A DNA stretch of 64,000 bases from contig NZ_QYOS01000022.1 of assembly GCF_003605195.1 (NCBI RefSeq), positions 62,001-126,000 on the forward strand. The letters run 5' to 3'. Positions 47,460 through 57,596 of the stretch are shown piece after piece. The notes beneath the pieces were generated by a model. The model was not told the origin of the DNA. It did no database searches and saw nothing but the letters and a program-made list of their open reading frames with translations. This DNA comes from Aurantiacibacter odishensis (GTDB lineage Bacteria > Pseudomonadota > Alphaproteobacteria > Sphingomonadales > Sphingomonadaceae). A program made the position numbers and the translations under genes. Each line of letters begins with the position of its first letter. The stretch's first letter is position 1.

Positions 47460-47873
47460 ATGTCCAATGCAACTCCGCAACTCTATGCCTCCCTCTCCGT
47501 CGCGCTGGGAGGGGGAATTGGCGCGCTTGCCCGCTACCAGATGGGCCGGTTCATGACCGGTTGGCTGGGCGCGCCCGCCGTCAGCGCCTTCCCCTTTGCC
47601 ACTCTGGCCGTCAACACCATCGGCAGCCTGCTGATGGGCCTGCTCGCCGGATGGCTGGTGCGCGGCAACCCCGAAGGCGCGGACCAGCTTCGCCTGCTGC
47701 TGGGCGTGGGTCTGCTGGGCGGGTTCACCACCTTCAGCGCTTTCAGCCTTGAAATGGCCTACATGATGCAGCGCGGCCAACTGGGCCTCGCGGCGATCTA
47801 TCTCATGCTCTCGATCGGCCTTGGCGTATCGGGGTTCTTCTTCGGCATCACCGTGACGCGGCTGTTCTCATGA
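47460..47873 (+). CDS. crcB: Fluoride channel CrcB/FluC
   Basis: 137 residues from the ATG at 47460. Four membrane helices. Conserved segments: GGGIGALARYQMGR, FPFATLAVNTIGSLLMG and GLLGGFTTFSAFSLE (the TTFS fluoride-path motif). It forms a dual-topology dimer that exports fluoride. The 200 bp upstream shows no fluoride riboswitch I could recognise. The stop overlaps the next gene as ATGA. Confidence 0.95.
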   Translation: MSNATPQLYASLSVALGGGIGALARYQMGRFMTGWLGAPAVSAFPFATLAVNTIGSLLMGLLAGWLVRGNPEGADQLRLLLGVGLLGGFTTFSAFSLEMAYMMQRGQLGLAAIYLMLSIGLGVSGFFFGITVTRLFS

Positions 47874-48985
47874 GCAAGGATGCGAATGAAGTCCGCCAGT
47901 TTACCGTTGGCGAGGACGACGACGGCGTGCGGCTGGACCGCTGGTTCAAGCGGCACCTGCCGCAGGTCGGCTTCGGCACGGTCAGCCGCTGGGCGCGCAC
48001 CGGCCAGCTGCGCGTGGACGGCAAGCGCGTGAAGGTGGACGACCGCCTCACCGCCGGTCAGCAATTGCGCGTGCCGCCGGGCGGCGAGGACAAGGCGCGC
48101 ACGCAAAGAACGCGGCGCGAACTGACGCCGGAAGAAGAATCGCTGGCCGACGATATCCTCATCACCCGCACGAAATCCGCGCTGGTGCTGAACAAACCAC
48201 CGGGCCTCGCCACGCAAGGCGGCACCAAGACGACCCGCCACGTTGACGCGCTGCTGGATGCCTATGCCGGCGATGGCGAGCCACGCCCGCGCCTTGTCCA
48301 CCGGCTGGACAAGGACACCAGCGGCATTCTGCTGGTCGCCCGCACACCGGGCAGCGCGGCGTTCTTCTCCAAGCGTTTTTCGGGCCGCAGCGCGAAGAAG
48401 ATTTACTGGGCGCTGGTGGTCGGCGTGCCCGATATCTACGAGGGCGAGATCGAGGCGCCGCTGGCCAAGCAGCCGGGCACCGGCGGCGAGAAGATGCATG
48501 TCGATACGGAGAACGGCCAGCCCGCCAAGACGCTCTACCGCGTCGTCGAACGCGCCGGAAACGCCGCCGCGTGGGTGGAGCTGCAACCGCTGACGGGCCG
48601 CACGCACCAGTTGCGCGTCCACATGGCGGCGATGGGTCACCCCATCGTGGGCGACGGTAAGTACGGCGGGCAGGATGCATTCCTGACCGGCAGCATCAGC
48701 CGCAAGATGCACCTCCACGCGCGCCGCCTGATCATAGAGGCACCCGGCGGGCAGAAGCTGGACGTGAGCGCGGACCTGCCAGAGCATTTCGCGCAGTCGA
48801 TGGAACAGCTCGGTTTCAACCCTGCCCTCAGCGACGCGAAGCCGGTCGCCACGCCGAAACCCAAGCGAACCAAGGCGGAAGAGAAGCAGGCGGCCAAGCA
48901 GCACGCAAAGCAATATCGCAAGGCCCGGCGCGGCGAGCGCAAGCGGCGCGCAGAGCCGGGCGGCAAGAAGCGGGGCAAGAAGTGA
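47870..48985 (+). CDS. RluA-family pseudouridine synthase (RluC/RluD type)
   Basis: 371 residues. N-terminal S4 RNA-binding domain (VRLDRWFKRHLPQVGFGTVS), then the catalytic domain with RLVHRLDKDTSGILLVA carrying the essential Asp, KIYWALVVG, and LTGRTHQLRVHMAAMGHPIVGD (split). The last about 65 residues form a very basic Lys/Arg/Ala tail that is probably RNA-binding. Layout fits 23S rRNA enzymes RluC or RluD; the exact target uridines cannot be told. The gene is linked by ATGA to crcB and by GTGA to the next gene. Confidence 0.93.
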   Translation: MSKDANEVRQFTVGEDDDGVRLDRWFKRHLPQVGFGTVSRWARTGQLRVDGKRVKVDDRLTAGQQLRVPPGGEDKARTQRTRRELTPEEESLADDILITRTKSALVLNKPPGLATQGGTKTTRHVDALLDAYAGDGEPRPRLVHRLDKDTSGILLVARTPGSAAFFSKRFSGRSAKKIYWALVVGVPDIYEGEIEAPLAKQPGTGGEKMHVDTENGQPAKTLYRVVERAGNAAAWVELQPLTGRTHQLRVHMAAMGHPIVGDGKYGGQDAFLTGSISRKMHLHARRLIIEAPGGQKLDVSADLPEHFAQSMEQLGFNPALSDAKPVATPKPKRTKAEEKQAAKQHAKQYRKARRGERKRRAEPGGKKRGKK

Positions 48986-49638
48986 GTGTGCGCCTCGCCG
49001 TCTTCGACTGCGACGGCACCCTGAGCGACGGGCAGGCGGGCGTGGTGAATGCGATGAACGCCGCCTTTGCCGAGGTGGGCGCGCCCGCTCCGCACCACTC
49101 GCAAGTGCGCCGCATCGTGGGCCTCAGCCTGCCGCAGGCGATCCGCCGCCTGTCGCCGGAACTGCCGGACGAGCAGCAGTTTGCCGTGGTGCAGGCCTAC
49201 AAGACGGCCTTCCGCAGCGCGCGGGAAAACGGCACCCTGCGCGAACCACTGTTCGAAGGGATGGCCGAAATGTTGCAGCGACTGCACGGGCGCGGCTGGA
49301 CGCTTGGGGTCGCTACCGGAAAGTCCGGCCGCGGCCTTGCCAGCACGCTCGCCATGCATGGGCTGACGCAGTTCTTCGCCACAACGCACACGGCGGACCG
49401 GCACCCCTCCAAGCCCCATCCCGCAATGCTGCATGCCGCGATGGACGATGCGATGGCCGAGCCGGAAGCGACCTGCATGATTGGCGATACCGTGTTCGAT
49501 ATCGAGATGGCGGTGGCCGCCAACGTGCGCCCCATCGGCGTGTCGTGGGGCTATCACGAACCGGACGAACTGCTCGCCGCAGGGGCCGTGGCCGTAGCCG
49601 AGACAATGGCCGAACTGGAGAAACTGATCGATGGATAG
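48982..49638 (+). CDS. HAD-superfamily hydrolase, phosphoglycolate phosphatase-like
   Basis: 218 residues with a GTG start at 48982 overlapping the upstream stop. HAD motifs are complete: I, FDCDGTLSDG (catalytic Asp pair); II, GVATGKSGRG; III, the Lys in SKPHPAML; IV, MIGDTVFDIEMA. The cap domain is of the C1 helical type. Substrate unknown; phosphoglycolate or a nucleoside phosphate is typical. Confidence 0.9.
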   Translation: MSVRLAVFDCDGTLSDGQAGVVNAMNAAFAEVGAPAPHHSQVRRIVGLSLPQAIRRLSPELPDEQQFAVVQAYKTAFRSARENGTLREPLFEGMAEMLQRLHGRGWTLGVATGKSGRGLASTLAMHGLTQFFATTHTADRHPSKPHPAMLHAAMDDAMAEPEATCMIGDTVFDIEMAVAANVRPIGVSWGYHEPDELLAAGAVAVAETMAELEKLIDG

Positions 49639-49858
49639 CCGCGAGGACGCCGAGGTCCGCGCGAAGGGCCGCTTCATGCTCATCAACGCCATGCGGATCG
49701 CCGGCGTGGTGATGATCCTGGCCGCAATCGCGGTGTTCAACGATGCGCTGCCGCTGCCCGACTGGGCGGGCTACCTGCTGCTGGTGCTGGGCATGTTCGA
49801 GACTTTCGTCACCCCCACCCTGCTTTCGCGGATGTGGAGCACGAACGACAAGCGATGA
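49631..49858 (+). CDS. Small two-helix membrane protein, function unknown
   Basis: 75 residues. Charged N-terminus (MDSREDAEVRAKGR), two membrane segments at about 17-37 (INAMRIAGVVMILAAIAVF) and 43-60 (DWAGYLLLVLGMFETF), short tail. It overlaps the HAD gene by 8 nt and the ATP12 gene as ATGA, so it belongs to the same transcript. No named family is recognised; the conserved packing next to ATP12 may matter. Confidence 0.78.
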   Translation: MDSREDAEVRAKGRFMLINAMRIAGVVMILAAIAVFNDALPLPDWAGYLLLVLGMFETFVTPTLLSRMWSTNDKR

Positions 49859-50550
49859 AACGGTTCTGGAAAGAAGTAGCGGTCGAGGAACGTGACGGCG
49901 GCTGGCAGGTGACGCTGGATGGACGGCCCATCAGGACGCAGGGCGGCAAGCCTCAGGTGCTGCCGACGCGCAATGTAGCCGAAAAGCTCGCCGCAGAATT
50001 CGCCGAACAAGGTGAGAAGGTAGACCCGAAGTCGTTCATTTTCCGAGACATGGCCGATTTCGCCATCGACATGGTGCGCGAGGACCGCGCTGCACACGTC
50101 GCCAAGCTGATCTCCTACGTCGAGACCGACACCCTGTGCTACCGCGCCGACCCGGACGAGCCGCTCTATCGCCGCCAGCAGGAGGTATGGGAGCCGATCG
50201 TTATCGCTTGCGAGTCCGCGCACGGCATCCGGTTAGAACGGGCGAGCGGCATCATCCATCGCAAGCAATCCGAAGGTACGCTGGCTGCCTTGAAGGCGCG
50301 TCTGGACGGCGAAGACGATTTCACTCTCGCGGCGCTGGTGACTCTGGCATCGCTGGGCGCTTCGCTGACGGCCGCTCTCGCAGTGCTGGAAGACGGGGCC
50401 GATGTTGGCGCCCTGTTTGCCGCCACCAACCTCGAAGAAGACTGGCAAGCCGAACTATGGGGCCACGATCACGAGGCCGAGGTTGCGCGCAAGGCGAAGC
50501 TGGAGGCGTTCCGCCGCGCGGCGGAATTCGCGAAGGCGGTGCGGGGCTAG
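49855..50550 (+). CDS. ATP12-family F1-ATPase assembly chaperone
   Basis: 231 residues from the ATG at 49855. The family signature is seen at the N-terminus (MKRFWKEVAVEERDGGWQVTLDGRPIRTQ, split) and in LCYRADPDEPLYRRQQEVWEP and GHDHEAEVARKAKLEAFRRA. ATP12 binds the F1 alpha subunit during ATP synthase assembly; it is found in alphaproteobacteria and mitochondria, which supports the taxonomic call. It is the last gene in a chain of overlapping genes starting with crcB. Confidence 0.93.
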   Translation: MKRFWKEVAVEERDGGWQVTLDGRPIRTQGGKPQVLPTRNVAEKLAAEFAEQGEKVDPKSFIFRDMADFAIDMVREDRAAHVAKLISYVETDTLCYRADPDEPLYRRQQEVWEPIVIACESAHGIRLERASGIIHRKQSEGTLAALKARLDGEDDFTLAALVTLASLGASLTAALAVLEDGADVGALFAATNLEEDWQAELWGHDHEAEVARKAKLEAFRRAAEFAKAVRG

Positions 50551-50551
50551 G

Positions 50552-51142
50552 TTAGCCCACCCACTCCGCAACTTCGTCCGCGACGATGTTGGCCGCGCGG
50601 TTCAGCGCCGAGCCGACATCGTTTGCTTCGGGCAGTGCGGGTTCGCTGTGCTCGAAACGGCGCGTGCGGATCGTGCCGTCCGGCATTTCCAGCATGGCAT
50701 CGTAGCGCACGATCACGCTGCCGCTGTTCGCGTCGAAGCCCATGTCGACAAGCTGGCCCGAAAGCTGGGTTTGCGCGACATATTCCAGCTCTCCGCCGCC
50801 TACGACAAGGCGATTGCCCTTGGCCCTGATCGTCTCGGCCAGCACGTTGCGGAACAGTTGCGCGGGCTTTTCCACCCACACGGCATCCTGCAGGTAAGCG
50901 AGCGAGCTGTCGCTGGTGGTGACGGGCACGCGGGTGACATTCAGTCGCTGTGTGACGGTGGGCACCTGCACGGCCAGCGCGGCCGAAGCCTCTCCTTCGG
51001 CGGCAGCGCCGGCCGGGATGGAGGCAGACGGGGTCAACGTCAGCAACTGGTCGGGCGGATCGCCGCCACCAAGGCTGATACAGCCCGAAAGCGCGGCAAG
51101 CGAAGCTGCGGCGGCGAGGAATTTGCTCTTCATCATGATCAT
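50552..51142 (-). CDS. Mla/Pqi-type ABC transport auxiliary lipoprotein
   Basis: About 196 residues from the ATG at 51142 (GAGG about nine bases ahead; ATGs at 51136 and 51133 are alternatives). Lipobox LAALSGC. The ABC-transport auxiliary (PqiC-like) domain shows LLTLTPSASIPAG, VQVPTVTQRLNVTRVPV, LAYLQDAVWVEKPAQLFRNVL and FDANSGSVIVRYDAML. This family supplies the outer-membrane-side lipoprotein to MCE systems. It starts 11 nt after mlaD. Confidence 0.87.
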   Translation of the reverse strand: MIMMKSKFLAAAASLAALSGCISLGGGDPPDQLLTLTPSASIPAGAAAEGEASAALAVQVPTVTQRLNVTRVPVTTSDSSLAYLQDAVWVEKPAQLFRNVLAETIRAKGNRLVVGGGELEYVAQTQLSGQLVDMGFDANSGSVIVRYDAMLEMPDGTIRTRRFEHSEPALPEANDVGSALNRAANIVADEVAEWVG

Positions 51143-51153
51143 CGTTTCCGCCC

Positions 51154-52101
51154 TCAAGGCTCGTAATCGGGCAACGGCTGCGAACCCAGCAGCGATCCCG
51201 CGCCTTCGTTCTCCAGCCGCTCCGTCATGCTGCGCAGGTTCTCGCTTGTCCGCCGCAGGTCGCGCAATGTGGCGTTGGCGGCGGGCAACGTATCTTCGTT
51301 CAATTGGCGCGTCAGCGGCTCGACATTGGCGAGCGAGCCTTCAAGCGAATTGGCCGCCTGCCGCGCCGATGCCAGCGTTGCGCGCAAGTCCGATGCGAGC
51401 GCAGGACCTTCGCCTTCAAGCAGCTGGTCCGTCGTTTCCAGCGTGTCCTCGAACGCGGCCAGCGTCTCTGTCGATTGCGCCAGCGTCGTCTGCAATTCCT
51501 GCAAGGTGCGCTGCACTTCCGGCGAGGAATTTGCCAGCTCGCGGCTGATGGCATTGGTGTTGGCGAGGATGCCCGAAATGGAATCCTGGTTCTCGTCATC
51601 CAGAACGCGGGTCAGGCGATCGGTCAGGGTCGCCAGTCGCTCAAGCAACAGCGGCGCGCTGGCGAGGATTTCGCCTACGGCACCCTGCGCCGGGGGAATG
51701 ACCGGCACGCCTTCTGGGCAATCGGTGGTGTCGCAGGTGATCGGCGGCTGGTTGGATCGGCCGCCGGACAGGCTGATGTTGGATACGCCGGTGAAGCTGG
51801 CCGAAATGCTGGCAGTTGTGCCCACGAGAATCGGCGTTTCCCCGTTCACCTTGATGCGCACCTTCACGAATTCGGGGTCACGCTCCCAGATCGAGATATC
51901 CGCGACCTGACCTACAGGAACGCCCGAATAGGTGACAACAGACCCCTCGGCGACGCCGCCGACGGACTGTTCGTAGAAAATGTCGTATTCCTTGTTGTTC
52001 CGCTCGCCCAGTCGCGCCAGCCAGACGAAGAACACCGCCGCCGCTGCCAGCAGCAGCAGCGTGATAGCGCCGACCCAGATATGGTTTGCCCGTGTTTCCA
52101 T
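51154..52101 (-). CDS. mlaD: MCE-domain substrate-binding protein MlaD
   Basis: 315 residues. N-terminal anchor (about 8-29, WVGAITLLLLAAAAVFFVWLA), one MCE domain (about 38-115, EGSVVTYSGVPVGQVADISI), then a long helical region to the C-terminus with regular Leu/Ala/Thr heptads (about 145-300). The long C-terminal helix is more like the sphingomonad/Ttg2C type than the short E. coli MlaD, and may cross much of the periplasm. Central to lipid transport between the two membranes. Confidence 0.93.
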   Translation of the reverse strand: METRANHIWVGAITLLLLAAAAVFFVWLARLGERNNKEYDIFYEQSVGGVAEGSVVTYSGVPVGQVADISIWERDPEFVKVRIKVNGETPILVGTTASISASFTGVSNISLSGGRSNQPPITCDTTDCPEGVPVIPPAQGAVGEILASAPLLLERLATLTDRLTRVLDDENQDSISGILANTNAISRELANSSPEVQRTLQELQTTLAQSTETLAAFEDTLETTDQLLEGEGPALASDLRATLASARQAANSLEGSLANVEPLTRQLNEDTLPAANATLRDLRRTSENLRSMTERLENEGAGSLLGSQPLPDYEP

Positions 52102-52110
52102 CCGTCTCGC

Positions 52111-52968
52111 CTATGCCTTCTCGCTGCCTTGCTTGTCCAACGCTTTCCCCCGCTCGTGGGTTGCAGTGGCCGCCCGTGCGCGCGGTCCGTTGAAGTATTC
52201 CTGTATCCACGGATGATCGTTCTGCTGCAGTTCGTCGATGGTCCCCACCGCGATCACCTTCTTGTCGGCCAGCACGGCCACGCGGTCGCAGATGGCGTAT
52301 AGCGTATCGAGATCGTGCGTGATCAGGAATACCGTAAGCCCCAGCGTGTCGGTGAGTTCGCGCAGCAGTTCGTCGAACTTGGCCCCGCCGATGGGATCGA
52401 GACCGGCCGTGGGCTCGTCGAGGAACAGCAGTTCGGGATCGAGCGCGAGCGCGCGGGCGAGACCGGCGCGCTTCTTCATGCCGCCCGAAAGCTCCGACGG
52501 GAACTTGCTGGCGGCATCGGCTGGCAGGCCGGTCAGCACTGTCTTGTAACGCGCGATCTCGTTCAGCAGCTTCTGCGACAGCTCGGGATAGAACTGTTTC
52601 AGCGGGACCTGCACGTTCTCTCCCACAGTCAGGGTGGAGAACAGCGCCCCGCCCTGGAACAAGACGCCCCAGCGATTGCGTACCCCGATGTCCTCGTCCG
52701 GCTCTGCCTCGGTAATGTTATGGCCGAACACCTCGATCTCGCCCGCTTGCGGGAATTGCAGGCCGATGATGGAGCGCATCAGCACGCTCTTCCCGGTGCC
52801 CGAACCGCCCACGACGCCAAGGATTTCGCCGCGCCGCACGTCGAGATCGAGGTCCTCGTGCACCACGAAATCGCCAAAGGCATTGGTCAGCCCGCGGATG
52901 CGGATGGGATAGTCTTCCCCGCCCGGCGCGGCTTCGTGCGTGGTCTCGTTGTCGATGTGCTCGCTCAT
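52111..52968 (-). CDS. mlaF: ABC transporter ATP-binding protein MlaF
   Basis: 285 residues. Walker A GGSGTGKSVLMRS, Q-loop region, signature LSGGMKKRAGLARALA, Walker B LLFLDEPTAGLDP and H-loop ITHD. The GMKKRAGLARA variant of the signature is typical of the MlaF/Ttg2A group. N-terminal leader of about 20 polar residues and a charged tail. The start overlaps the mlaE stop as ATGA, and mlaD begins nine bases after its stop. Confidence 0.95.
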   Translation of the reverse strand: MSEHIDNETTHEAAPGGEDYPIRIRGLTNAFGDFVVHEDLDLDVRRGEILGVVGGSGTGKSVLMRSIIGLQFPQAGEIEVFGHNITEAEPDEDIGVRNRWGVLFQGGALFSTLTVGENVQVPLKQFYPELSQKLLNEIARYKTVLTGLPADAASKFPSELSGGMKKRAGLARALALDPELLFLDEPTAGLDPIGGAKFDELLRELTDTLGLTVFLITHDLDTLYAICDRVAVLADKKVIAVGTIDELQQNDHPWIQEYFNGPRARAATATHERGKALDKQGSEKA

Positions 52969-54074
52969 ATCCAGCCGATCCTCTCGAAGAAGACGGCGAA
53001 GAAGGCATCGAGCACGATTACCATGAAGATCGCCTGCACCACGGCAGCGGTGGTGCGCAGGCCCACTTCCTCGGCGTTACCCTTGACCTGCATGCCTTGA
53101 TAGCAGCCAGCCATGGCCACGATCAGGCCGAACACCGGCGCCTTTACCATGCCCACCCAGAAATCGGTGACGGGCACCACTTCCTGCACGCGGGCAAGGA
53201 AGGTGAGGAAAGGAATGCCCAGCATCACATCGCCAATCACCGCGCCGCCAATGATGGCGACGACGGATGCGAAGAAGCCGAGCAGCGGCATCATCAGAAC
53301 GGCGGCAAGGATGCGCGGAATGACCAGCGCCTCCATCGGCGAGACGCCGATGGTGCGCATCGCGTCGATTTCCTCGGTCAGCTTCATCGTGCCGATCTGG
53401 GCGGCAAAGGCAGAACCGCTGCGGCCCGCCACCATGATCGCCGTCATCAGCACGCCCAGTTCGCGCAGGGTAATGCGCCCGACGAGGTTCACCGTCAGCG
53501 TTTCCGCGCCGAACTGCTGCAATTGCACCGCGCCCTGCTGCGCGATGACGATGCCGATAAGGAAACTCATAAGGCCGATGATCGGTAGCGACTGGACGCC
53601 CACCAGTTCCATCTGCCGCACCAGGGCCTTCATCCGGAAGCGGCGCGGATGGAGCATCAGGCTGAAGAACGCGCCGATGACCGAGCCGAGGAAGCCGATC
53701 GAGGATAGCACGCCCTTGAAGAACTCAATTACGGCGATGCCGACGTGCTCGGTAATCTGTTTGGCATTGCGCCGGCGCGGCGGGGCGATGGCGGCCTCGC
53801 TCTCGCATTCCTCCACCGCATCGAGCAGCACTTCTGCCTGTTCGCTGGCGCCGACCACGTCGGCCCCGGTGCGCTGGGCGAACCGGAATATGATCCATGC
53901 GCCCACCGTGTCGATACGTGAGACGCCGGAAATGTCGATGGTCTGGATCGAATCGGTGATGTCGCGCAGCCCAGGATCGATCTCGCCCACACCCGAAACC
54001 ACCATGGGCCCGGTGATGGTGACGGTCGCCCGCCCCCCAGCTTCCTCGATAGTGTATTCAGCCCATTCGCGCAT
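52965..54074 (-). CDS. mlaE: Permease MlaE with N-terminal STAS domain
   Basis: 369 residues. Residues about 1-95 form a STAS-like domain ([35 protein letters not shown]), which in E. coli is the separate protein MlaB. Residues about 115-369 are the MlaE permease: [41 protein letters not shown] (diagnostic) and [19 protein letters not shown]. The fusion explains why no mlaB gene is needed here. First gene of the Mla operon, divergent from valS. Confidence 0.93.
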   Translation of the reverse strand: MREWAEYTIEEAGGRATVTITGPMVVSGVGEIDPGLRDITDSIQTIDISGVSRIDTVGAWIIFRFAQRTGADVVGASEQAEVLLDAVEECESEAAIAPPRRRNAKQITEHVGIAVIEFFKGVLSSIGFLGSVIGAFFSLMLHPRRFRMKALVRQMELVGVQSLPIIGLMSFLIGIVIAQQGAVQLQQFGAETLTVNLVGRITLRELGVLMTAIMVAGRSGSAFAAQIGTMKLTEEIDAMRTIGVSPMEALVIPRILAAVLMMPLLGFFASVVAIIGGAVIGDVMLGIPFLTFLARVQEVVPVTDFWVGMVKAPVFGLIVAMAGCYQGMQVKGNAEEVGLRTTAAVVQAIFMVIVLDAFFAVFFERIGWI

Positions 54075-54160
54075 TGCGGGCAGCTATGGGCATTATTCAG
54101 GCCGGCAGCAAGGTTTTAGCGTGTTGCCCTTGGGGGAATCAGGTGGCAGTGGCCTTTGCC

Positions 54161-56860
54161 ATGACGAGTGAACTGAGCAAGACCTTCGATCCCGTCGCCA
54201 TCGAGGCGAAATGGTATTCCCACTGGGAAGAGACCGGCGCGTTCCGCCCGGATCGCCCGGATGCGGAGCCCTTCACCATCGTCAACCCGCCGCCCAACGT
54301 GACGGGGTCCTTGCACATCGGCCACGCGCTCGACAACACGCTGCAGGATATCGTGATCCGTTACGAGCGCCTGCGCGGCAAGGACGCGCTGTGGGTGGTG
54401 GGCACGGACCACGCGGGCATCGCCACGCAGATGGTGGTGGAGCGCCAGCTGGAAGAACGACAGGACAAGCGCACCAATTACAGCCGCGAGGAATTCGTCG
54501 ACAAGGTCTGGGAGTGGAAGGAAGAAAGCGGAGGCACCATTACCCGCCAGCTGCGCCGCTTGGGCTGTTCGATGGACTGGAGCCGCGAACAGTTCACCAT
54601 GGACGACCACTTCACCAAGGCGGTGCTCAAGGTGTTCGTGGACCTCTACAACGACGGCCTGATCTACCGCGACAAGCGGCTGGTGAACTGGGACCCGAAG
54701 CTGCGCACCGCGATCTCTGATCTGGAGGTGGAAACGCGCGACGTGCAGGGTTCGTTCTGGACCTTCATCTACCCGCTGGCCGACGGCAGCGGCGATATCC
54801 GCGTCTCCACCACACGGCCCGAAACGATGCTGGCCGACATGGCCGTGGCAGTGCATCCGGAGGACGAACGCTATCGTGATCTGGTGGCGCGCGGCGCGAG
54901 GGTGAAGCTGCCGATCACGGGCCGCGAAATACCCATCGTGGCGGACGAGCACGCCGACCCGGAACTTGGCAGCGGCGCGGTGAAGATCACGCCGGGGCAC
55001 GACTTCAACGACTTCGAAGTGGGCAAGCGCGCCGGGATCGCTCCGGCTGACATGCTCAACATGCTCGATGCAGACGCGAACGTCTGCCAGACCGCCGACG
55101 GGCTGATCCCGGAAGAACTGCTCGGCCTCGAACGTTTCGAGGCACGCAAGCGCGTGGTGGAGATGCTGAAGGTCAGCGGCCATCTCGTCACGCACAAGAG
55201 CAAGACCAAGAAGGGCGAAGAGGTCGAAATCGACGCCGAACCGCGCACCATCGCGACGCCTTTCGGCGACCGTGGCGGCGTTGTGATCGAACCGTGGCTG
55301 ACCGACCAGTGGTATGTCGACGCCGAGAAGCTGGCGGCAAAGCCCATCGAGGCGGTGAAGTCGGGCGAGATCGAGATCGTGCCCGCCACATGGGAGAAGA
55401 CCTTCTTCAACTGGATGGAGAACATTCAGCCGTGGTGCGTCTCTCGCCAGTTATGGTGGGGGCACCGGATTCCGGCGTGGTACGACGCGGACGGCAACGT
55501 GTTCGTCGCCGAGACCGAGGAAGAGGCGCAGGCCAAGGCCGGTGAAGGCGTTGCCCTCACCCGCGACGAGGACGTCCTCGACACGTGGTTCTCCTCCGCG
55601 CTCTGGCCCTTCGCCACGCTCGGCTGGCCCGATGCCGAGGCGCGGGTGGTGAAGCACTACCCCAACTCCCTGCTCATCAGCGGCTTCGACATCCTGTTCT
55701 TTTGGGATGCCCGCATGATGATGATGGGCTACTACAACATGGGCGAGCGCCCGTGGGAGAAGCTGTACCTGCACGGCCTCGTGCGTGCAGCCGACGGCTC
55801 CAAGATGAGCAAGTCCAAGGGCAACGTGGTCGATCCTCTCGGCCTGATCGACCAGTACGGCGCGGACGCTTTGCGCTTCTTCATGGCGGCGATGGAAAGC
55901 CAGGGCCGCGACATCAAGATGGATGAAAAGCGCGTGGAGGGGTATCGCAACTTCGCCACGAAGCTGTGGAACGCCACGCGCTTCTGCCAGGGCTACGGCA
56001 TCGGTGCGTCAGGCACGATCAAGGCGCCGCCCGCCCGCCTCGCCGCGAACCAGTGGATCATCGGCGAAGTGCAGCAGACCGTGGAAGCGCTGGACAAGGC
56101 CATGGCCGAACTGCGCTTCGATGCCGCCGCCAACACCGTCTATCACTTCACCTGGGACAGGTTCTGCGACTGGTATCTGGAGCTTATCAAGCCCGTGCTC
56201 CAGTCGGACGAAGATGGCCCGATCCAGCAGGAAACAAAGGCCGTCGCCGGGTGGGCGCTCGACCAGATACTCGTCATGCTGCACCCCTTCATGCCATTCG
56301 TGACGGAGGAACTCTGGCACGCGCAGGGTGAGCGCAAGTACGACCTTATCCATGCGAAGTGGCCGGAGCCGCGCGCCGCAGTGAGCAAGGACGCGACCGA
56401 CGCCATTGACTGGGTAATCGCCCTCACCACCGCCACGCGCGGCGCGCGTAACGAACTGGGCATTTCGCCCGGCGAGAAGTTGTCTGCCTTCATTGAAAAT
56501 CCTTCGCCGTTGGCGCAGGGCGTGATCGATCGCAGCAGCGCCGCCATCGAACGCCTTGCCCGCCTGTCGCCCATCACCGTCGGTGAAGCGCCCGCAGGCG
56601 CGGCGATGCAGGTGAGTTCGGGCAGCGACGTGTTCATCGTGCCGCTGGAAGGCGTGATCGATGTCGATGCGGAGCGCGCCCGCCTCGAAAAGGCGCTGGC
56701 CGCCTCGCAGAAGGAAGCGAAATCGCTCGAAGGCCGCCTCGGCAACGCCAACTTCGTCGAACGCGCCAAGCCCGAAGCGGTGGAGAAAGCCAAGGCCGAC
56801 CACACCTTCCATCTTGACGAAATTGCCAGGCTGGAAGCGGCACTGGAACGGCTGGGGTAG
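54161..56860 (+). CDS. valS: Valine-tRNA ligase
   Basis: 899 residues from the ATG at 54161 ([19 protein letters not shown]), which gives the normal ValRS N-terminus; a longer open frame upstream lacks homology. HIGH motif [20 protein letters not shown] loop [17 protein letters not shown], an editing domain with [19 protein letters not shown], and a C-terminal coiled coil ([19 protein letters not shown]). Class I synthetase; charges tRNA(Val). queE follows at once. Confidence 0.97.
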   Translation: MTSELSKTFDPVAIEAKWYSHWEETGAFRPDRPDAEPFTIVNPPPNVTGSLHIGHALDNTLQDIVIRYERLRGKDALWVVGTDHAGIATQMVVERQLEERQDKRTNYSREEFVDKVWEWKEESGGTITRQLRRLGCSMDWSREQFTMDDHFTKAVLKVFVDLYNDGLIYRDKRLVNWDPKLRTAISDLEVETRDVQGSFWTFIYPLADGSGDIRVSTTRPETMLADMAVAVHPEDERYRDLVARGARVKLPITGREIPIVADEHADPELGSGAVKITPGHDFNDFEVGKRAGIAPADMLNMLDADANVCQTADGLIPEELLGLERFEARKRVVEMLKVSGHLVTHKSKTKKGEEVEIDAEPRTIATPFGDRGGVVIEPWLTDQWYVDAEKLAAKPIEAVKSGEIEIVPATWEKTFFNWMENIQPWCVSRQLWWGHRIPAWYDADGNVFVAETEEEAQAKAGEGVALTRDEDVLDTWFSSALWPFATLGWPDAEARVVKHYPNSLLISGFDILFFWDARMMMMGYYNMGERPWEKLYLHGLVRAADGSKMSKSKGNVVDPLGLIDQYGADALRFFMAAMESQGRDIKMDEKRVEGYRNFATKLWNATRFCQGYGIGASGTIKAPPARLAANQWIIGEVQQTVEALDKAMAELRFDAAANTVYHFTWDRFCDWYLELIKPVLQSDEDGPIQQETKAVAGWALDQILVMLHPFMPFVTEELWHAQGERKYDLIHAKWPEPRAAVSKDATDAIDWVIALTTATRGARNELGISPGEKLSAFIENPSPLAQGVIDRSSAAIERLARLSPITVGEAPAGAAMQVSSGSDVFIVPLEGVIDVDAERARLEKALAASQKEAKSLEGRLGNANFVERAKPEAVEKAKADHTFHLDEIARLEAALERLG

Positions 56861-56861
56861 C

Positions 56862-57596
56862 TTGACGCTGGTCCTCGCCACGCAGGCTCCGGGAGAGCCG
56901 GAAATCTTTGCCTCCGTGCAAGGCGAAGGACCGAGCGCGGGCACGCCTGTCGCTTTCCTGCGCCTCTCGCGCTGCAACCTCGCCTGCGTCTGGTGCGACA
57001 CGGCCTACACCTGGCATTTCGAAGGCGACGAACGCCCGCACCGTTCGGGCGAGCATTTCGATCGCAAGGCCAACCAGGTGGAACTGGACGAGGCCGATGT
57101 CGCCGCCCGCATTGCGGCGCTGGGGCAGAAGCGCCTCGTCATCACCGGCGGTGAGCCGACGATGCAGGCGGGCAAGCTGGCGGCGATGCTGGAGCACCTG
57201 CCCGACATGCAGGTCGAGATCGAGACCAACGGCACCGTCGATCCGCCCGCTCGGCTCGATTTCCGCGTCGACCAGTACAATGTCAGCCCCAAGCTGGCGC
57301 ACAGCGGTAACCCGGCGGAGCTGGCGCTGAAGCCCGAGATGCTAGACCGCTGGGCCACGGACGAACGAGCCTTCTGCAAGTTCGTGATCGCGCAGCCTGG
57401 CGATGTGGACGAGGTTCTCGCCCTCGTGAAAACGCACATGATCCCGGCGCACCGGGTGTTCCTGATGCCCGAAGGCACGGACAGCCAAACCGTGCGCCAG
57501 CGCGAGGAATGGCTGGTGCCGCTCTGCCTCGAGCATGGCTTTCGCATGAGTGACCGCCTGCACATCCACCTGTTCGGTGACACGCGCGGGACATGA
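56862..57596 (+). CDS. queE: 7-carboxy-7-deazaguanine synthase
   Basis: 244 residues with a TTG start at 56862, one base after the valS stop codon. No ATG or GTG precedes the conserved core closely enough, so TTG is the best choice. This radical SAM enzyme carries the CxxxCxxC cluster motif as CNLACVWC (C38, C42, C45), EIFASVQGEGPSAGTP before it, LVITGGEPTMQ, VEIETNGTV and QYNVSPKLAHS after it. It makes the ring of the queuosine precursor. No other que genes are in view. Confidence 0.93.
   Translation: MTLVLATQAPGEPEIFASVQGEGPSAGTPVAFLRLSRCNLACVWCDTAYTWHFEGDERPHRSGEHFDRKANQVELDEADVAARIAALGQKRLVITGGEPTMQAGKLAAMLEHLPDMQVEIETNGTVDPPARLDFRVDQYNVSPKLAHSGNPAELALKPEMLDRWATDERAFCKFVIAQPGDVDEVLALVKTHMIPAHRVFLMPEGTDSQTVRQREEWLVPLCLEHGFRMSDRLHIHLFGDTRGT

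Noticed and set aside
54074-54160. Extended N-terminus of valS from an upstream start
   Set aside because: The extra residues have no homology to ValRS and overlap the mlaE promoter side; the ATG at 54161 gives the normal family start.
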